From contig NZ_VHIN01000002.1 in the NCBI RefSeq assembly GCF_009805585.1, forward strand, positions 558,001-622,000: a DNA stretch of 64,000 nucleotides, written 5' to 3'. This DNA is from Glutamicibacter sp. JC586. Its GTDB lineage: Bacteria > Actinomycetota > Actinomycetes > Actinomycetales > Micrococcaceae. The notes beneath the pieces are model-generated. The model searched no databases. It saw nothing but the letters and a program-made list of their open reading frames with translations, and was not told the DNA's origin. This document shows positions 16,558-24,164 of this stretch, one piece after another. The translations under genes and the position numbers were made by a program. Each line of letters opens with the position of its first letter. Position 1 is the first letter of the stretch.

Positions 16558-16623
16558 ATTGAAGCGGAACGCGACTACACGTTGAAGCGGAACTCCACGA
16601 CGTCGCCGCACGTACCAACCTCT
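16558..16623 (-). repeat. Repeat D (ychF 3'-end copy with donor-like codons)
   Basis: On the minus strand it encodes EVGTCGDVVEFRFNV-stop, the only internal copy that keeps the genuine YchF residues GDVVEFRFNV. It uses GC-rich codons (GAG TTC CGC TTC AAC GTG TAG) unlike the resident gene, followed by a second partial copy. It looks like the 3' end of another organism's ychF carried in with the module. Confidence 0.7.
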
Positions 16624-16645
16624 GGGGACTCAGCACCATTGCCGT

Positions 16646-16661
16646 CATCTTGTACAAGATG
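16646..16661. promoter_or_regulatory. Palindromic operator of the Phd-RelE operon
   Basis: CATCTTGTACAAGATG is a perfect 16-base palindrome 12 bp upstream of the antitoxin ATG at 16674. Phd/YefM antitoxins autoregulate by binding such palindromes in their own promoter. The assignment is by position and symmetry. Confidence 0.6.
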
Positions 16662-16673
16662 TACCATTAGGCC

Positions 16674-16919
16674 ATGACTTCCGTGACCCTCTCCGACTTC
16701 CGCAACCGTCAGGCCGACCTCATCGCGACGGCGCAGCGCGAGCCCGTCGAGATCACGTCCCGCGGCGCTGGTCGACGTGCAGTCGTCGTATCCCCGGAGT
16801 TCTACGATCGTGCGCTCCAGGCGCTGGAAGATCAAGCCGACATTCGCACCGCGGCGGCCGCACGTCAGGAGACTGAGCGCGTCTCCCAAGAGGATCTGGC
16901 CGCTGAACTCGGATTCTGA
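16674..16919 (+). CDS. Phd/YefM-type antitoxin
   Basis: This 81-residue antitoxin has the Phd/YefM N-terminal fold (TSVTLSDFRNRQADLIATAQREPVEITSRGAGRRAVVVSPEFYDRAL) and a charged, probably disordered C-terminal tail that would wrap the toxin. The toxin GTG begins three bases after its stop. A perfect palindrome lies just upstream. It opens the module between repeats D and E. Confidence 0.92.
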   Translation: MTSVTLSDFRNRQADLIATAQREPVEITSRGAGRRAVVVSPEFYDRALQALEDQADIRTAAAARQETERVSQEDLAAELGF

Positions 16920-16922
16920 TCC

Positions 16923-17180
16923 GTGACGTACCGGATCACCTACGTCGCATCGGCGGCGAAGGCTCTCCGCAAGCTCGATCGACAGGCCGCTCGGCGAATC
17001 TTCGAGGCGATCACCAGCCTGGCGGACGACCCTCGACCGCCAGGCTGCATCACGCTCCAGGGCGGCGACGGCGAACTGCGCATCAGGGGCGGCGACTACC
17101 GAGTCATCTACGACATCGTGGACGACGAGCTGATCGTGCTGATCCTCCGGGTCGGCCACCGACGAGAGATCTACCGATGA
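16923..17180 (+). CDS. RelE/ParE-type toxin
   Basis: This 85-residue toxin begins YRITYVASAAKALRKLDRQAARRIFEAITSLADDPRP and ends LRIRGGDYRVIYDIVDDELIVLILRVGHRREIYR. The C-terminal R-x-G-x-Y-R-V-x-Y and GHRREIY residues are those of RelE-type ribosome-dependent mRNA interferases. Its stop overlaps the ATG of the hydrolase gene (ATGA at 17177), so three genes appear to be translated as one operon. Confidence 0.92.
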   Translation: MTYRITYVASAAKALRKLDRQAARRIFEAITSLADDPRPPGCITLQGGDGELRIRGGDYRVIYDIVDDELIVLILRVGHRREIYR

Positions 17181-18091
17181 ACGGTGACGTATTGCCCAGG
17201 ATCGCCGATTCTGAGCTGGAGGCCTGGCTCACCGCCATCGCAGAACAGGGGCACAGCGCGCCATCGATAGCGCAACTCCGTGCGAAGCGGGCTCGACCAG
17301 GCGGGCCCGACATCCCGGTCGTGAATGACCTGGTCATTGCTGCCGACGGTGGCACCCGCATCCCGGTCCGCACCTACCGACACGACACGATGAACACGCG
17401 CGCCACATGTGTCTACGCCCATGGCGGCGCATTCGTGTTCGGGGATCTCGACTCGCATGACCGCGCGTGCCGACGCCTCGCAGCTCTCGGCGGCGTAGAC
17501 GTCGTCGCGGTGGACTATCGACTCGCACCCGAGCACCCGGCCCCCGCAGGCATCGACGACGTCCGCGCCGTGCTCGGGTGGCTCGAGGAGCGTGTTGCGG
17601 GCGAAGTCCCCATAGGGCTTGCGGGCGATTCCGCAGGAGCCCTCATTGCCTTCCTCGCCGCGTGCGCATCCGACGTCGCGATCGACCAGCTTCTCCTGAT
17701 CAATCCCAATGTGGATCTCGCTCTCTCGAAGCCCAGCGTGCTGACCAAAGGCGAGGGCTGGGGTCTGGACGCACGGGATCTGGAGTGGTTCGTGTCGCAG
17801 TGGGCACCCACGGCCGCATTGCGCGAGAGCCACGCGCTCAGTCCGTTACAGCAGCCGCCTTCGACCGCTCCGATGACGACGATCATCACGAGCGAGCATG
17901 ACCCGCTCCGCGACGAAGGGCTGGATCTGGTCGAACACCTGCGAAATGCAGGACGCCTGACGGCGCACCATCACCTCGAGGGCATGGTCCACGGTGTGAT
18001 CAACCTGGACACCATCTCCCCCACAGCTCGGCGAATGGGCGATGAATTCTTGACCGACTTCGCAGAGGATCTCAATCAGTCCAGAGACTGA
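17177..18091 (+). CDS. Alpha/beta hydrolase, hormone-sensitive-lipase type
   Basis: This 304-residue esterase/lipase has the HSL-family oxyanion motif in YAHGGAFVFGDLDSHDRACRRLA, nucleophile GLAGDSAGALIAFLA (GDSAG), catalytic Asp in ITSEHDPLRDEGLDL and His in HHHLEGMVHGVIN. No signal peptide is present. It is cytoplasmic and probably cleaves short acyl esters. It is coupled by ATGA to the RelE toxin, so it is the passenger of a toxin-antitoxin module. Its stop lies inside the edge of repeat E. Confidence 0.9.
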   Translation: MNGDVLPRIADSELEAWLTAIAEQGHSAPSIAQLRAKRARPGGPDIPVVNDLVIAADGGTRIPVRTYRHDTMNTRATCVYAHGGAFVFGDLDSHDRACRRLAALGGVDVVAVDYRLAPEHPAPAGIDDVRAVLGWLEERVAGEVPIGLAGDSAGALIAFLAACASDVAIDQLLLINPNVDLALSKPSVLTKGEGWGLDARDLEWFVSQWAPTAALRESHALSPLQQPPSTAPMTTIITSEHDPLRDEGLDLVEHLRNAGRLTAHHHLEGMVHGVINLDTISPTARRMGDEFLTDFAEDLNQSRD

Positions 18092-18151
18092 ACCGGAACG
18101 CCATCAGACGTTGAACCGGAACTCGACGGAGTTCCGGTACGTAGCAACCTC
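18089..18151 (-). repeat. Repeat E (ychF 3'-end-like, perfect inverted core)
   Basis: On the minus strand it encodes EVATYRNSVEFRFNV-stop, then a second partial copy (GCGTTCCGGTTCAGTCTCT). The core 18117-18136 is CGGAACTC-GACG-GAGTTCCG, a perfect inverted repeat, flanked further out by GTTG and CAAC. The hydrolase stop codon is at its left edge. Confidence 0.7.
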
Positions 18152-18180
18152 ACGCGCCATGCCGTTTTTTGCTTTTCCGG

Positions 18181-18669
18181 TCAGCTCTTGGCCGCGGACA
18201 CCCGACGGATCAATCGTGCAGCCCCCTGGCATACCAGTGCGGCGGGCAGGAGCAATGCGACGCCGTTGACCGTATCCCGGAACCGCAGCTCGCAGCCGTC
18301 CCTCTGGAGTTCTCGACGGGCCATGAGTGCCCCGGGAAGCATGATAGGCAAAGCCGTCGCAACACCGGCCGTGTAACCACGCTGCGCAACTGAAGCGACG
18401 AGGTGAGTCACGACGTGGGCTTCCAGCCCGGTAACGACTGCCCGATACATCGCAGACTTACCGGCGGAGTGCACGCCGCGGCCACAAGCCACCGCCACCA
18501 GAATTCCTATCAGCCCCACGGCGATCCACGATTGCTGCGGCGTGATCCTGAGTTGTTCTACACCAGTGCGGTCCACGAGACGATCACAGGATGCAGGAAA
18601 CGCGAATGCCTCCTCGATGTCGTGGATTATCCATGCCGCAAAAAGTGCAGTCGGCCCCTTCCAACTCAT
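18181..18669 (-). CDS. HXXEE domain membrane protein
   Basis: This 162-residue integral membrane protein has the family-defining WIIHDIEEAFAFP (HxxEE) near the N-terminus and EAHVVTHLVASVAQRGYTAGVATALPIMLPG, with conserved histidines for a possible metal site, plus four or five hydrophobic helices. Biochemical function is unknown. ATG 18669 (MSWKGP) begins the family homology. It is the single gene of the module between repeats E and F. Confidence 0.8.
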   Translation of the reverse strand: MSWKGPTALFAAWIIHDIEEAFAFPASCDRLVDRTGVEQLRITPQQSWIAVGLIGILVAVACGRGVHSAGKSAMYRAVVTGLEAHVVTHLVASVAQRGYTAGVATALPIMLPGALMARRELQRDGCELRFRDTVNGVALLLPAALVCQGAARLIRRVSAAKS

Positions 18670-18771
18670 AACTCGCCCTTCGCTTCGCGCATCCAAACCG
18701 GTTGAATCTGCTGGCCCACGTCCACCCGCATCAATTCACAGCCTACGGAGTGTTTAAAGCCATGCGATCGA

Positions 18772-18825
18772 GAGGTTGAACCGGAACTCCACTAAACGTT
18801 GAATCTAAATTCCACGACGTCGCCG
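18772..18825 (-). repeat. Repeat F (native ychF 3' end plus partial copy)
   Basis: This is the actual end of ychF (GDVVEFRFNV-stop, with AT-leaning codons TTT AGA), followed directly after the stop by a cassette-type partial copy TGGAGTTCCGGTTCAACCTC. The second copy resembles the arms of B and E rather than the host gene. It therefore marks the junction between chromosome and array. Confidence 0.7.
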
Positions 18826-19877
18826 TCCTTCATGATGTAGTCCTTGCCTTCAATGCGTGCCTTGCCCGCAGACTTGGCATTAGCCACCGAACCGGCGGCG
18901 ACCAGGTCCTCAAAGCCAATGACCTCGGCCTTGATGAAGCCACGCTGGAAGTCGGTGTGGATTACGCCGGCAGCCTCAGGTGCGGTGGCACCCTTGCGAA
19001 CGGTCCAAGCACGCGATTCCTTCGGGCCAGCGGTCAGGTAGGTCTGCAGGCCCAGGGTGTCGAAGCCGACGCGAGCAAGCTTGTCCAGACCGGACTCTTC
19101 GATGCCGGCGTCTTCCATCATTTCCTCGGCTTCGTCCTCTTCCAGCTCGGCGAGCTCGGATTCGAACTGGGCGTCAAGGAAGATCGCCTCGGCTGGAGCA
19201 ACCAGTGCGGAGAGCTTGGCCTGCATCTCGGCATCGGCCAGACCAGCCTCATCGGTGTTGAACACGTAGATGAATGGCTTGGTGGTCATCAGCTGCATTG
19301 GTGCCAGCTCTTCAAGGTCAACGCCCTTGGTCTTTGCCGCGGCGAACAGGGTGATGCCTTCTTCGAGGATCTTCTGCGCTGCCAGCACTGCATCCAGGAA
19401 GGACTTCTCGATCTTCTTGGTGCGCAGTTCCTTTTCCAGGCGAGGCAGCTGGTTCTCGATGGTCTGCAGGTCCGCGAGGATCAGCTCGGTAGCGATGGTC
19501 TCGATATCCGAGGCCGGGTCCACCTTGCCGTTCACGTGGATCACGTCGTCATTCACGAATGCGCGGGTGACCTGGCAGATCGCATCGGCTTCGCGGATGG
19601 TCGCCAGGAACTTATTGCCCAGGCCTTCGCCTTCCGAAGCGCCCTTGACGATGCCGGCGATATCCACGAAGGAGACGGTCGCAGGCAGGATGCGCTCGGA
19701 ATTGAAGATTCCGGCGAGCACCTTCAGCCGCGAGTCAGGCAACGGCACGACACCCACATTGGGTTCGATGGTTGCGAACGGGTAGTTGGCTGCCAGCACC
19801 TGGGCACGGGTCAGCGCGTTGAACATGGTGGACTTGCCGACGTTTGGCAGTCCGACGATTCCGATAGTAAGAGCCAC
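18792..19877 (-). CDS. ychF: Redox-regulated ATPase/GTPase YchF (Obg family)
   Basis: This 361-residue P-loop NTPase of the OLA1/YchF subfamily associates with ribosomes and prefers ATP. It has Walker A GLPNVGKSTMFNALT, switch II FVDIAGIVKGASEGEGLGNKFL, an NTDE region in place of a canonical NKxD, a long coiled-coil insert, and a C-terminal TGS domain ending KDYIMKDGDVVEFRFNV. It is full length. The last codons act as the boundary of the repeat array, and the coding sequence is preserved despite adjacent insertions. Confidence 0.97.
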   Translation of the reverse strand: MALTIGIVGLPNVGKSTMFNALTRAQVLAANYPFATIEPNVGVVPLPDSRLKVLAGIFNSERILPATVSFVDIAGIVKGASEGEGLGNKFLATIREADAICQVTRAFVNDDVIHVNGKVDPASDIETIATELILADLQTIENQLPRLEKELRTKKIEKSFLDAVLAAQKILEEGITLFAAAKTKGVDLEELAPMQLMTTKPFIYVFNTDEAGLADAEMQAKLSALVAPAEAIFLDAQFESELAELEEDEAEEMMEDAGIEESGLDKLARVGFDTLGLQTYLTAGPKESRAWTVRKGATAPEAAGVIHTDFQRGFIKAEVIGFEDLVAAGSVANAKSAGKARIEGKDYIMKDGDVVEFRFNV

Positions 19878-19955
19878 GGGAGGAAATTCTACCTTTTACT
19901 AGTGATGAGCGCGCAATGGTGTACTGGCGCTTGAATTCTTATTGACAGATCAGGG

Positions 19956-21041
19956 CTATGGGCGGGCGTGCCCACCCAGGGCACGTTCCTCGTCGCCAGC
20001 TTCCTTGAGCTTGCCGCGGATTTCCTTGGGCAACGAGAAGATGATGTCCTCTTCCGCGGTGGTCACTTCGGCCACATCGGTGAAGCCGTAGTCGGCCAGC
20101 AAGGAAACGACTTCGCGCACCAATACCTCGGGCACCGAGGCACCGGAGGTCACGCCCACGGTGGAGACTCCTTCAAACCAAGACTCGTCCACTTCGTTGG
20201 CGAAGTCCACGCGGTAGGACGCCTTTGCCCCGTGGTCCAAGGCGACCTCAACAAGCCGCACCGAATTTGAGGAGTTGGCCGAGCCCACCACGATCACCAG
20301 ATCGGCCTGTGGTGCGATGTTCTTGATCGCGGCCTGACGGTTGGTGGTGGCGTAGCAAATATCATCGCTGGGTGGATCCTGCAGATTAGGGAAACGCTTG
20401 CGCAGTCGGCGCACGATCTCCATGGTCTCATCCACGCTCAGGGTGGTCTGTGAGAGCCAGATCAGCTTGTCCGGATCCTTAACCTGAACGGTGTCGGCTT
20501 CTTCCGGGTTGTTCACGATGGTGGTCACTTCCGGAGCTTCCCCGTAGGTGCCTTCCACTTCTTCGTGGCCTTCGTGGCCGATCAATAGGATCTCATAGTC
20601 GTTCTTGGCGAAGCGCACGGCTTCGCGGTGCACCTTGGTCACCAGCGGGCAGGTTGCATCAATGGTCTGCAGGTTGCGATCGGCGGCGGACTGAACCACC
20701 GCTGGAGAGACACCGTGGGCGGAGAAGACCACCAGGGCACCTTCTGGGACCTCTTCGTTTTCTTCGACGAAGATCGCACCGCGGGACTCCAGTTCGGAGA
20801 CCACGTGCAGGTTGTGCACGATCTGCTTACGCACATAGACCGGTGGGCCGTAGTGCTCCAGCGCCTTTTCAACTGCTACAACCGCACGGTCCACACCGGC
20901 GCAATAACCACGAGGAGCCGCGAGCAGTACCTTACGTTCGGTCACCTGCGGAGAGGCAGCGGCAATCTCGGCCGGGGTGCGACGAATACGCGGAACCCGA
21001 GGCATTGACAGCGATACCGGAATGGAAGTGGAAGTAGCCAT
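19956..21041 (-). CDS. ispH: 4-hydroxy-3-methylbut-2-enyl diphosphate reductase
   Basis: This 361-residue IspH/LytB catalyses the last MEP-pathway step, reducing HMBPP to IPP and DMAPP. Three [4Fe-4S] cysteines are visible in [28 protein letters not shown] and [11 protein letters not shown]. Catalytic-site residues [14 protein letters not shown] and [14 protein letters not shown] are present. It has an N-terminal extension of about 35 residues, as is common in actinobacteria. It is next to ychF on the same strand with a 78 bp gap, and divergent from nothing nearby. Confidence 0.97.
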   Translation of the reverse strand: MATSTSIPVSLSMPRVPRIRRTPAEIAAASPQVTERKVLLAAPRGYCAGVDRAVVAVEKALEHYGPPVYVRKQIVHNLHVVSELESRGAIFVEENEEVPEGALVVFSAHGVSPAVVQSAADRNLQTIDATCPLVTKVHREAVRFAKNDYEILLIGHEGHEEVEGTYGEAPEVTTIVNNPEEADTVQVKDPDKLIWLSQTTLSVDETMEIVRRLRKRFPNLQDPPSDDICYATTNRQAAIKNIAPQADLVIVVGSANSSNSVRLVEVALDHGAKASYRVDFANEVDESWFEGVSTVGVTSGASVPEVLVREVVSLLADYGFTDVAEVTTAEEDIIFSLPKEIRGKLKEAGDEERALGGHARP

Positions 21042-21141
21042 ACCTCTAGTCTACGAACTGGATGCAAGTTAGCCCATGCTCATATGATGCGCGCCACCTC
21101 ATAGCCGCTGTGAGTTCCACCTCCACATTTGCTCGGTACCC

Positions 21142-22338
21142 CTAGCACGGCAGTGAACTGGGCAGTTTCACACTGGTACGCAGGATCGATCCGGCGTGAT
21201 CACCACCTCGGTAGGCACGGCAGACTCCTAGTCCCCGCGCCCCCAAATTGGCTTTAATCTGCCGTAGTGCATCGGGCGAGAAACCGTACCATTGCATGTG
21301 CATCAAGACGGTGTCACCACCAACCGCGCCCGAGGCACGAGCGACGGTGATCGACTTAGATTTCACTTTCCAATCTTCGGTATCCCGAGTCCAGGTCCAC
21401 GGTGCCATGCCCCTAGAGTCGTACCCGCACCGCACTGAGCCGTCGATCGCCCCGTAGGGTGGGCGCCCGAAGTTGGTGTGCACCCCGGTACCGCCTAATT
21501 GTGACCCAACCTGCTGACAGCTCAGTGGCCGCAAATCCGGGTGGCTGACCGAATGATTGATCACCCATTGGCCTTTAGCCCGGGCCAAGCTGGCAAGATC
21601 CACGCCGTAGCGAGATTTATATGAGGCGAAGCAGTCTCCGGTGGGGGCGAGCACCATCCCAATATTGGCGCTGGCGGCATAGTCAATGGCTGCCTTGTAA
21701 GAGCTCAAGCTGCTCGGGCAATCATCAAAAGTCAGCACCACGCGGGAGGTACGGTTCGGCCCCTTACCAAGTGGTGTTGCCGGCGGCTTGGGATAGGTGG
21801 TGACATAACTTCCACTGACCCAGCCGGTGTATCCGCCGTAACTCACCCGATACCAACCGTTGGAAGCTCGGGAATAGGCAGAGACCGTGGCCCCCTTGGG
21901 AATGGTGATCAGGATCCGATAATTGGTCGAGGTCCCGGTACGCAGGTTCAGGCTATCCAAGGTACGTACGGAGGCAGCTACCACGTAGGAGTTACTGACA
22001 TACCCGGTTCGCCCGTCGTAGCTGACCTTGTACCAACCATTAGAGGCTCGCCCGAGCACTGGAACCGACGTGCCTTTGGGAATACTGACCAGGACCGAAT
22101 ACGCCGTGGAGGCTCCGGCGCGCAGGTTCAGGTTGTCAGTGGTGCGCACCCGCGCTGGCAAGTCGATGGATAGTTCCGTGCTGATGCTGAGCGTGGCCGC
22201 TCGCGCTATGGGTGCCACGGATCGAGCATCCGGTTGCGCCATTGCGGCCACGGGTACAGATCCGGCAGCCAGACCCAGGACCAGCGCAATCGCAGAGAGC
22301 GAATGAGTGGTGTCAAGATGGAATTTTTGCCCAAACAT
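21142..22338 (-). CDS. Secreted protein: two SH3 domains plus polysaccharide deacetylase
   Basis: This 398-residue exported protein has a signal peptide (LSAIALVLGLAAGSVPVAAMAQ) and two bacterial SH3 domains at about 65-120 and 128-182 (VRTTDNLNLRAGASTAYSVLVSIPKGTSVPVLG; VRTLDSLNLRTGTSTNYRILITIPKGATV). A NodB-type deacetylase domain follows (VVLTFDDCPSS, NHSVSHPDLR, RPPYG, VLMHMQWYG) with the Asp-Asp and HxxxH metal residues. The SH3 repeats suggest anchoring to peptidoglycan. The substrate could be peptidoglycan or another cell-wall glycan. Confidence 0.9.
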   Translation of the reverse strand: MFGQKFHLDTTHSLSAIALVLGLAAGSVPVAAMAQPDARSVAPIARAATLSISTELSIDLPARVRTTDNLNLRAGASTAYSVLVSIPKGTSVPVLGRASNGWYKVSYDGRTGYVSNSYVVAASVRTLDSLNLRTGTSTNYRILITIPKGATVSAYSRASNGWYRVSYGGYTGWVSGSYVTTYPKPPATPLGKGPNRTSRVVLTFDDCPSSLSSYKAAIDYAASANIGMVLAPTGDCFASYKSRYGVDLASLARAKGQWVINHSVSHPDLRPLSCQQVGSQLGGTGVHTNFGRPPYGAIDGSVRCGYDSRGMAPWTWTRDTEDWKVKSKSITVARASGAVGGDTVLMHMQWYGFSPDALRQIKANLGARGLGVCRAYRGGDHAGSILRTSVKLPSSLPC

Positions 22339-22633
22339 GATCTTGCGTCTTTCTCTAAAGCTTCCCCATGCTCAACAGTTTCCGCGCGCGAGACCTTAGG
22401 AACAATAGCTTTCAACAGGCTTAATCAAACCGTTGGAAAAGTTCTGAGAAGTACATTTCGAAGACTCAAACTACGACAAACTTCACCCGATCCGAGACCA
22501 TTGCTCCATCTTGACCCGAGGCTCAGGGCAACCGGGAATTCGTTGATCTGTCGGTGCCATGCGGTAGTCTCACTTGTGCAGCGGCGATCATCAACGTCGG
22601 TGCCAATCATCGACTTTTCAAGGAGCGGCCAGG

Positions 22634-23896
22634 ATGGAGCCCCAAACACCAGCAAGCCTGCCGGCCACCGCTTCTCAGACCACCGCGGACAACCCGTGGC
22701 CGCTGCGCCTGCTCTCGGAGAAGCTGAAAATCCACATCGAGAACTCCCCCGTTGTGTGGGTTGAAGGTCAGTTGTTGGAAGCGAATCTGCGTAACGGACA
22801 TGCTTACCTCACCCTGCGCGATGTGGACGCTGATTTCTCGTTCTCGGTAACGATTTGGTCTTCTACCATGCGCAAACTTGATGCCACTCCACAGGTAGGT
22901 TCGCGGGTGGTGGCGCAGGTGAAACCAAGCTTCTACGCAAAAACTGGACGTTTATCTTTGAACGCCACGGACCTTCGCCCGGTGGGTTTGGGTGAACTTC
23001 TGGTGAGGCTAGAACGCTTGCGCCAGGCTTTGGGCGCCGAAGGATTATTTGATCCTGGACATAAGCGAGCTCTCCCGGTGCTTCCCGGGCGTATCGGCTT
23101 GATTACCGGTCGTGACTCGGATGCAGAAAAGGATGTTCTGCGTAATGCCACCCTGCGTTGGCCCTCGGCACAGTTCCGCGTCATCAATACCGCCGTTCAG
23201 GGCGTGGACGCAGCCAACCAGGTGATTGCAGCACTCCAAGAACTCGATTCCGATCCAAACATTGATGTCATCGTTATTGCCCGTGGTGGCGGCGCCTTAG
23301 AGGACTTGCTCCCCTTCTCCAACGAAGATTTAGTCCGCGCAGTTTTTGCCGCCCAAACCCCGGTGGTTTCTGCCATCGGGCATGAGGCAGACCGTCCAAT
23401 CCTCGACGATGTGGCGGACCTTCGGGCCTCAACGCCCACCGATGCTGCCAAGCGCATTGTCCCTGATTTGAACGAAGAATTTGCCGGTTTGCACCAAGCA
23501 CGCAATCGCTTGGAACGGTCAATCAACAATCTCATCGAGCGCGAAGCACAGCTATTAGCATCGGTGCGAGAACGCCCGGTTCTGGCCAACCCACAGGTGA
23601 TGGTCAGCGTACGGGCTGAAGATCTGGAACGATGGAAACAGCGTTCCAGCGATCTTTTGCACTACAAGGTGCAACGAGCTCGTGATGAAATCACCCACCT
23701 GAAATCGCAGGTACGTGCGCTGTCCCCACAACAAACCTTGGACCGTGGTTACTCGGTCACTCAACTCGCTGACGGAAGCATCGTGCGAGAAGCCGCCCAT
23801 GCACCGGTGGAATCGCAACTATTTATCCGCCTAGCCTCTGGCCAGTTGACCGCGCAGACCACCGCATCCATTCCCGCTAAAGACACCGCGAACTAA
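22634..23896 (+). CDS. xseA: Exodeoxyribonuclease VII large subunit
   Basis: This 420-residue XseA has an N-terminal OB-fold (PWPLRLLSEKLKIHIENSPVVWVEGQLLEANLRNGHAYLTLRDVDADF) and a nuclease core (RIGLITGRDSDAEKDVLRNATLRWP, VIVIARGGGALEDLLPFSNEDLVRAVFAAQTPVVSAIGHEADRPILDDVADLRASTPTDAAK). A coiled-coil C-terminus ends in QTLDRGYSVTQLADG. Start ATG 22634 (MEPQTP) has AAGGAGCGG upstream. It degrades single-stranded DNA with XseB, whose gene follows after 21 bp. Confidence 0.96.
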   Translation: MEPQTPASLPATASQTTADNPWPLRLLSEKLKIHIENSPVVWVEGQLLEANLRNGHAYLTLRDVDADFSFSVTIWSSTMRKLDATPQVGSRVVAQVKPSFYAKTGRLSLNATDLRPVGLGELLVRLERLRQALGAEGLFDPGHKRALPVLPGRIGLITGRDSDAEKDVLRNATLRWPSAQFRVINTAVQGVDAANQVIAALQELDSDPNIDVIVIARGGGALEDLLPFSNEDLVRAVFAAQTPVVSAIGHEADRPILDDVADLRASTPTDAAKRIVPDLNEEFAGLHQARNRLERSINNLIEREAQLLASVRERPVLANPQVMVSVRAEDLERWKQRSSDLLHYKVQRARDEITHLKSQVRALSPQQTLDRGYSVTQLADGSIVREAAHAPVESQLFIRLASGQLTAQTTASIPAKDTAN

Positions 23897-23917
23897 GACA
23901 AGAATTCTGGAGCCATC

Positions 23918-24148
23918 ATGAACACGCAAATCCCTGAAGACATTGCCCAGCTCTCCTATGAGCAAGCCCGCGAAGAACTGCTCACCGTGGTCAGCCAGCT
24001 AGAGACCGGCGGCGTTGCGTTGGAAGCTTCGCTCGCACTCTGGGAACGCGGCGAAGCCTTAGCCACTCACTGCGAGAACTGGCTCAACGGTGTTTCGCAG
24101 CGCCTCGAACAGGCTCGCGCCCGCCACGAAGAGGCCAACGAACAATAG
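23918..24148 (+). CDS. xseB: Exodeoxyribonuclease VII small subunit
   Basis: This 76-residue XseB, of normal family length, has LSYEQAREELLTVVSQLETGGVALEASLALWERGEALATHCENWLNGVSQRLEQA, the two-helix hairpin that binds the XseA coiled coil. It is co-transcribed with xseA and converges with the ppk2-type gene, whose stop is 16 bp away. Confidence 0.95.
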   Translation: MNTQIPEDIAQLSYEQAREELLTVVSQLETGGVALEASLALWERGEALATHCENWLNGVSQRLEQARARHEEANEQ

Positions 24149-24164
24149 GATTTGGAATCGGGAA

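Larger units (their letters stand above)
11763..18825. mobile_element. Candidate accessory-gene array punctuated by ychF 3'-end repeats
   Basis: Six imperfect same-orientation repeats (A-F, listed separately) divide this stretch into five modules of one to four genes. The right-hand repeat is the 3' end of the resident ychF. Module genes are in both orientations, seem to have their own start signals, and in two cases stop right at a repeat. GC is higher than in the flanks. No integrase, transposase or excisionase is visible inside, so any recombinase must act in trans or have been lost. Repeats and layout are seen; mobility is inferred. Confidence 0.5.

Noticed and set aside
11763-18825. Reading the repeat array as a classical integron cassette array
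   Set aside because: The outer boxes run 5'-GTTG ... CAAC-3', the reverse of attC (RYYYAAC ... GTTRRRY). No intI or attI is present, modules hold up to four genes in both orientations, and the repeat carries the YchF C-terminus.
18957-19934. Plus-strand open frame antisense to ychF
   Set aside because: Fully inside ychF on the other strand, with His/Leu/Gly-rich shadow composition and no start signal.
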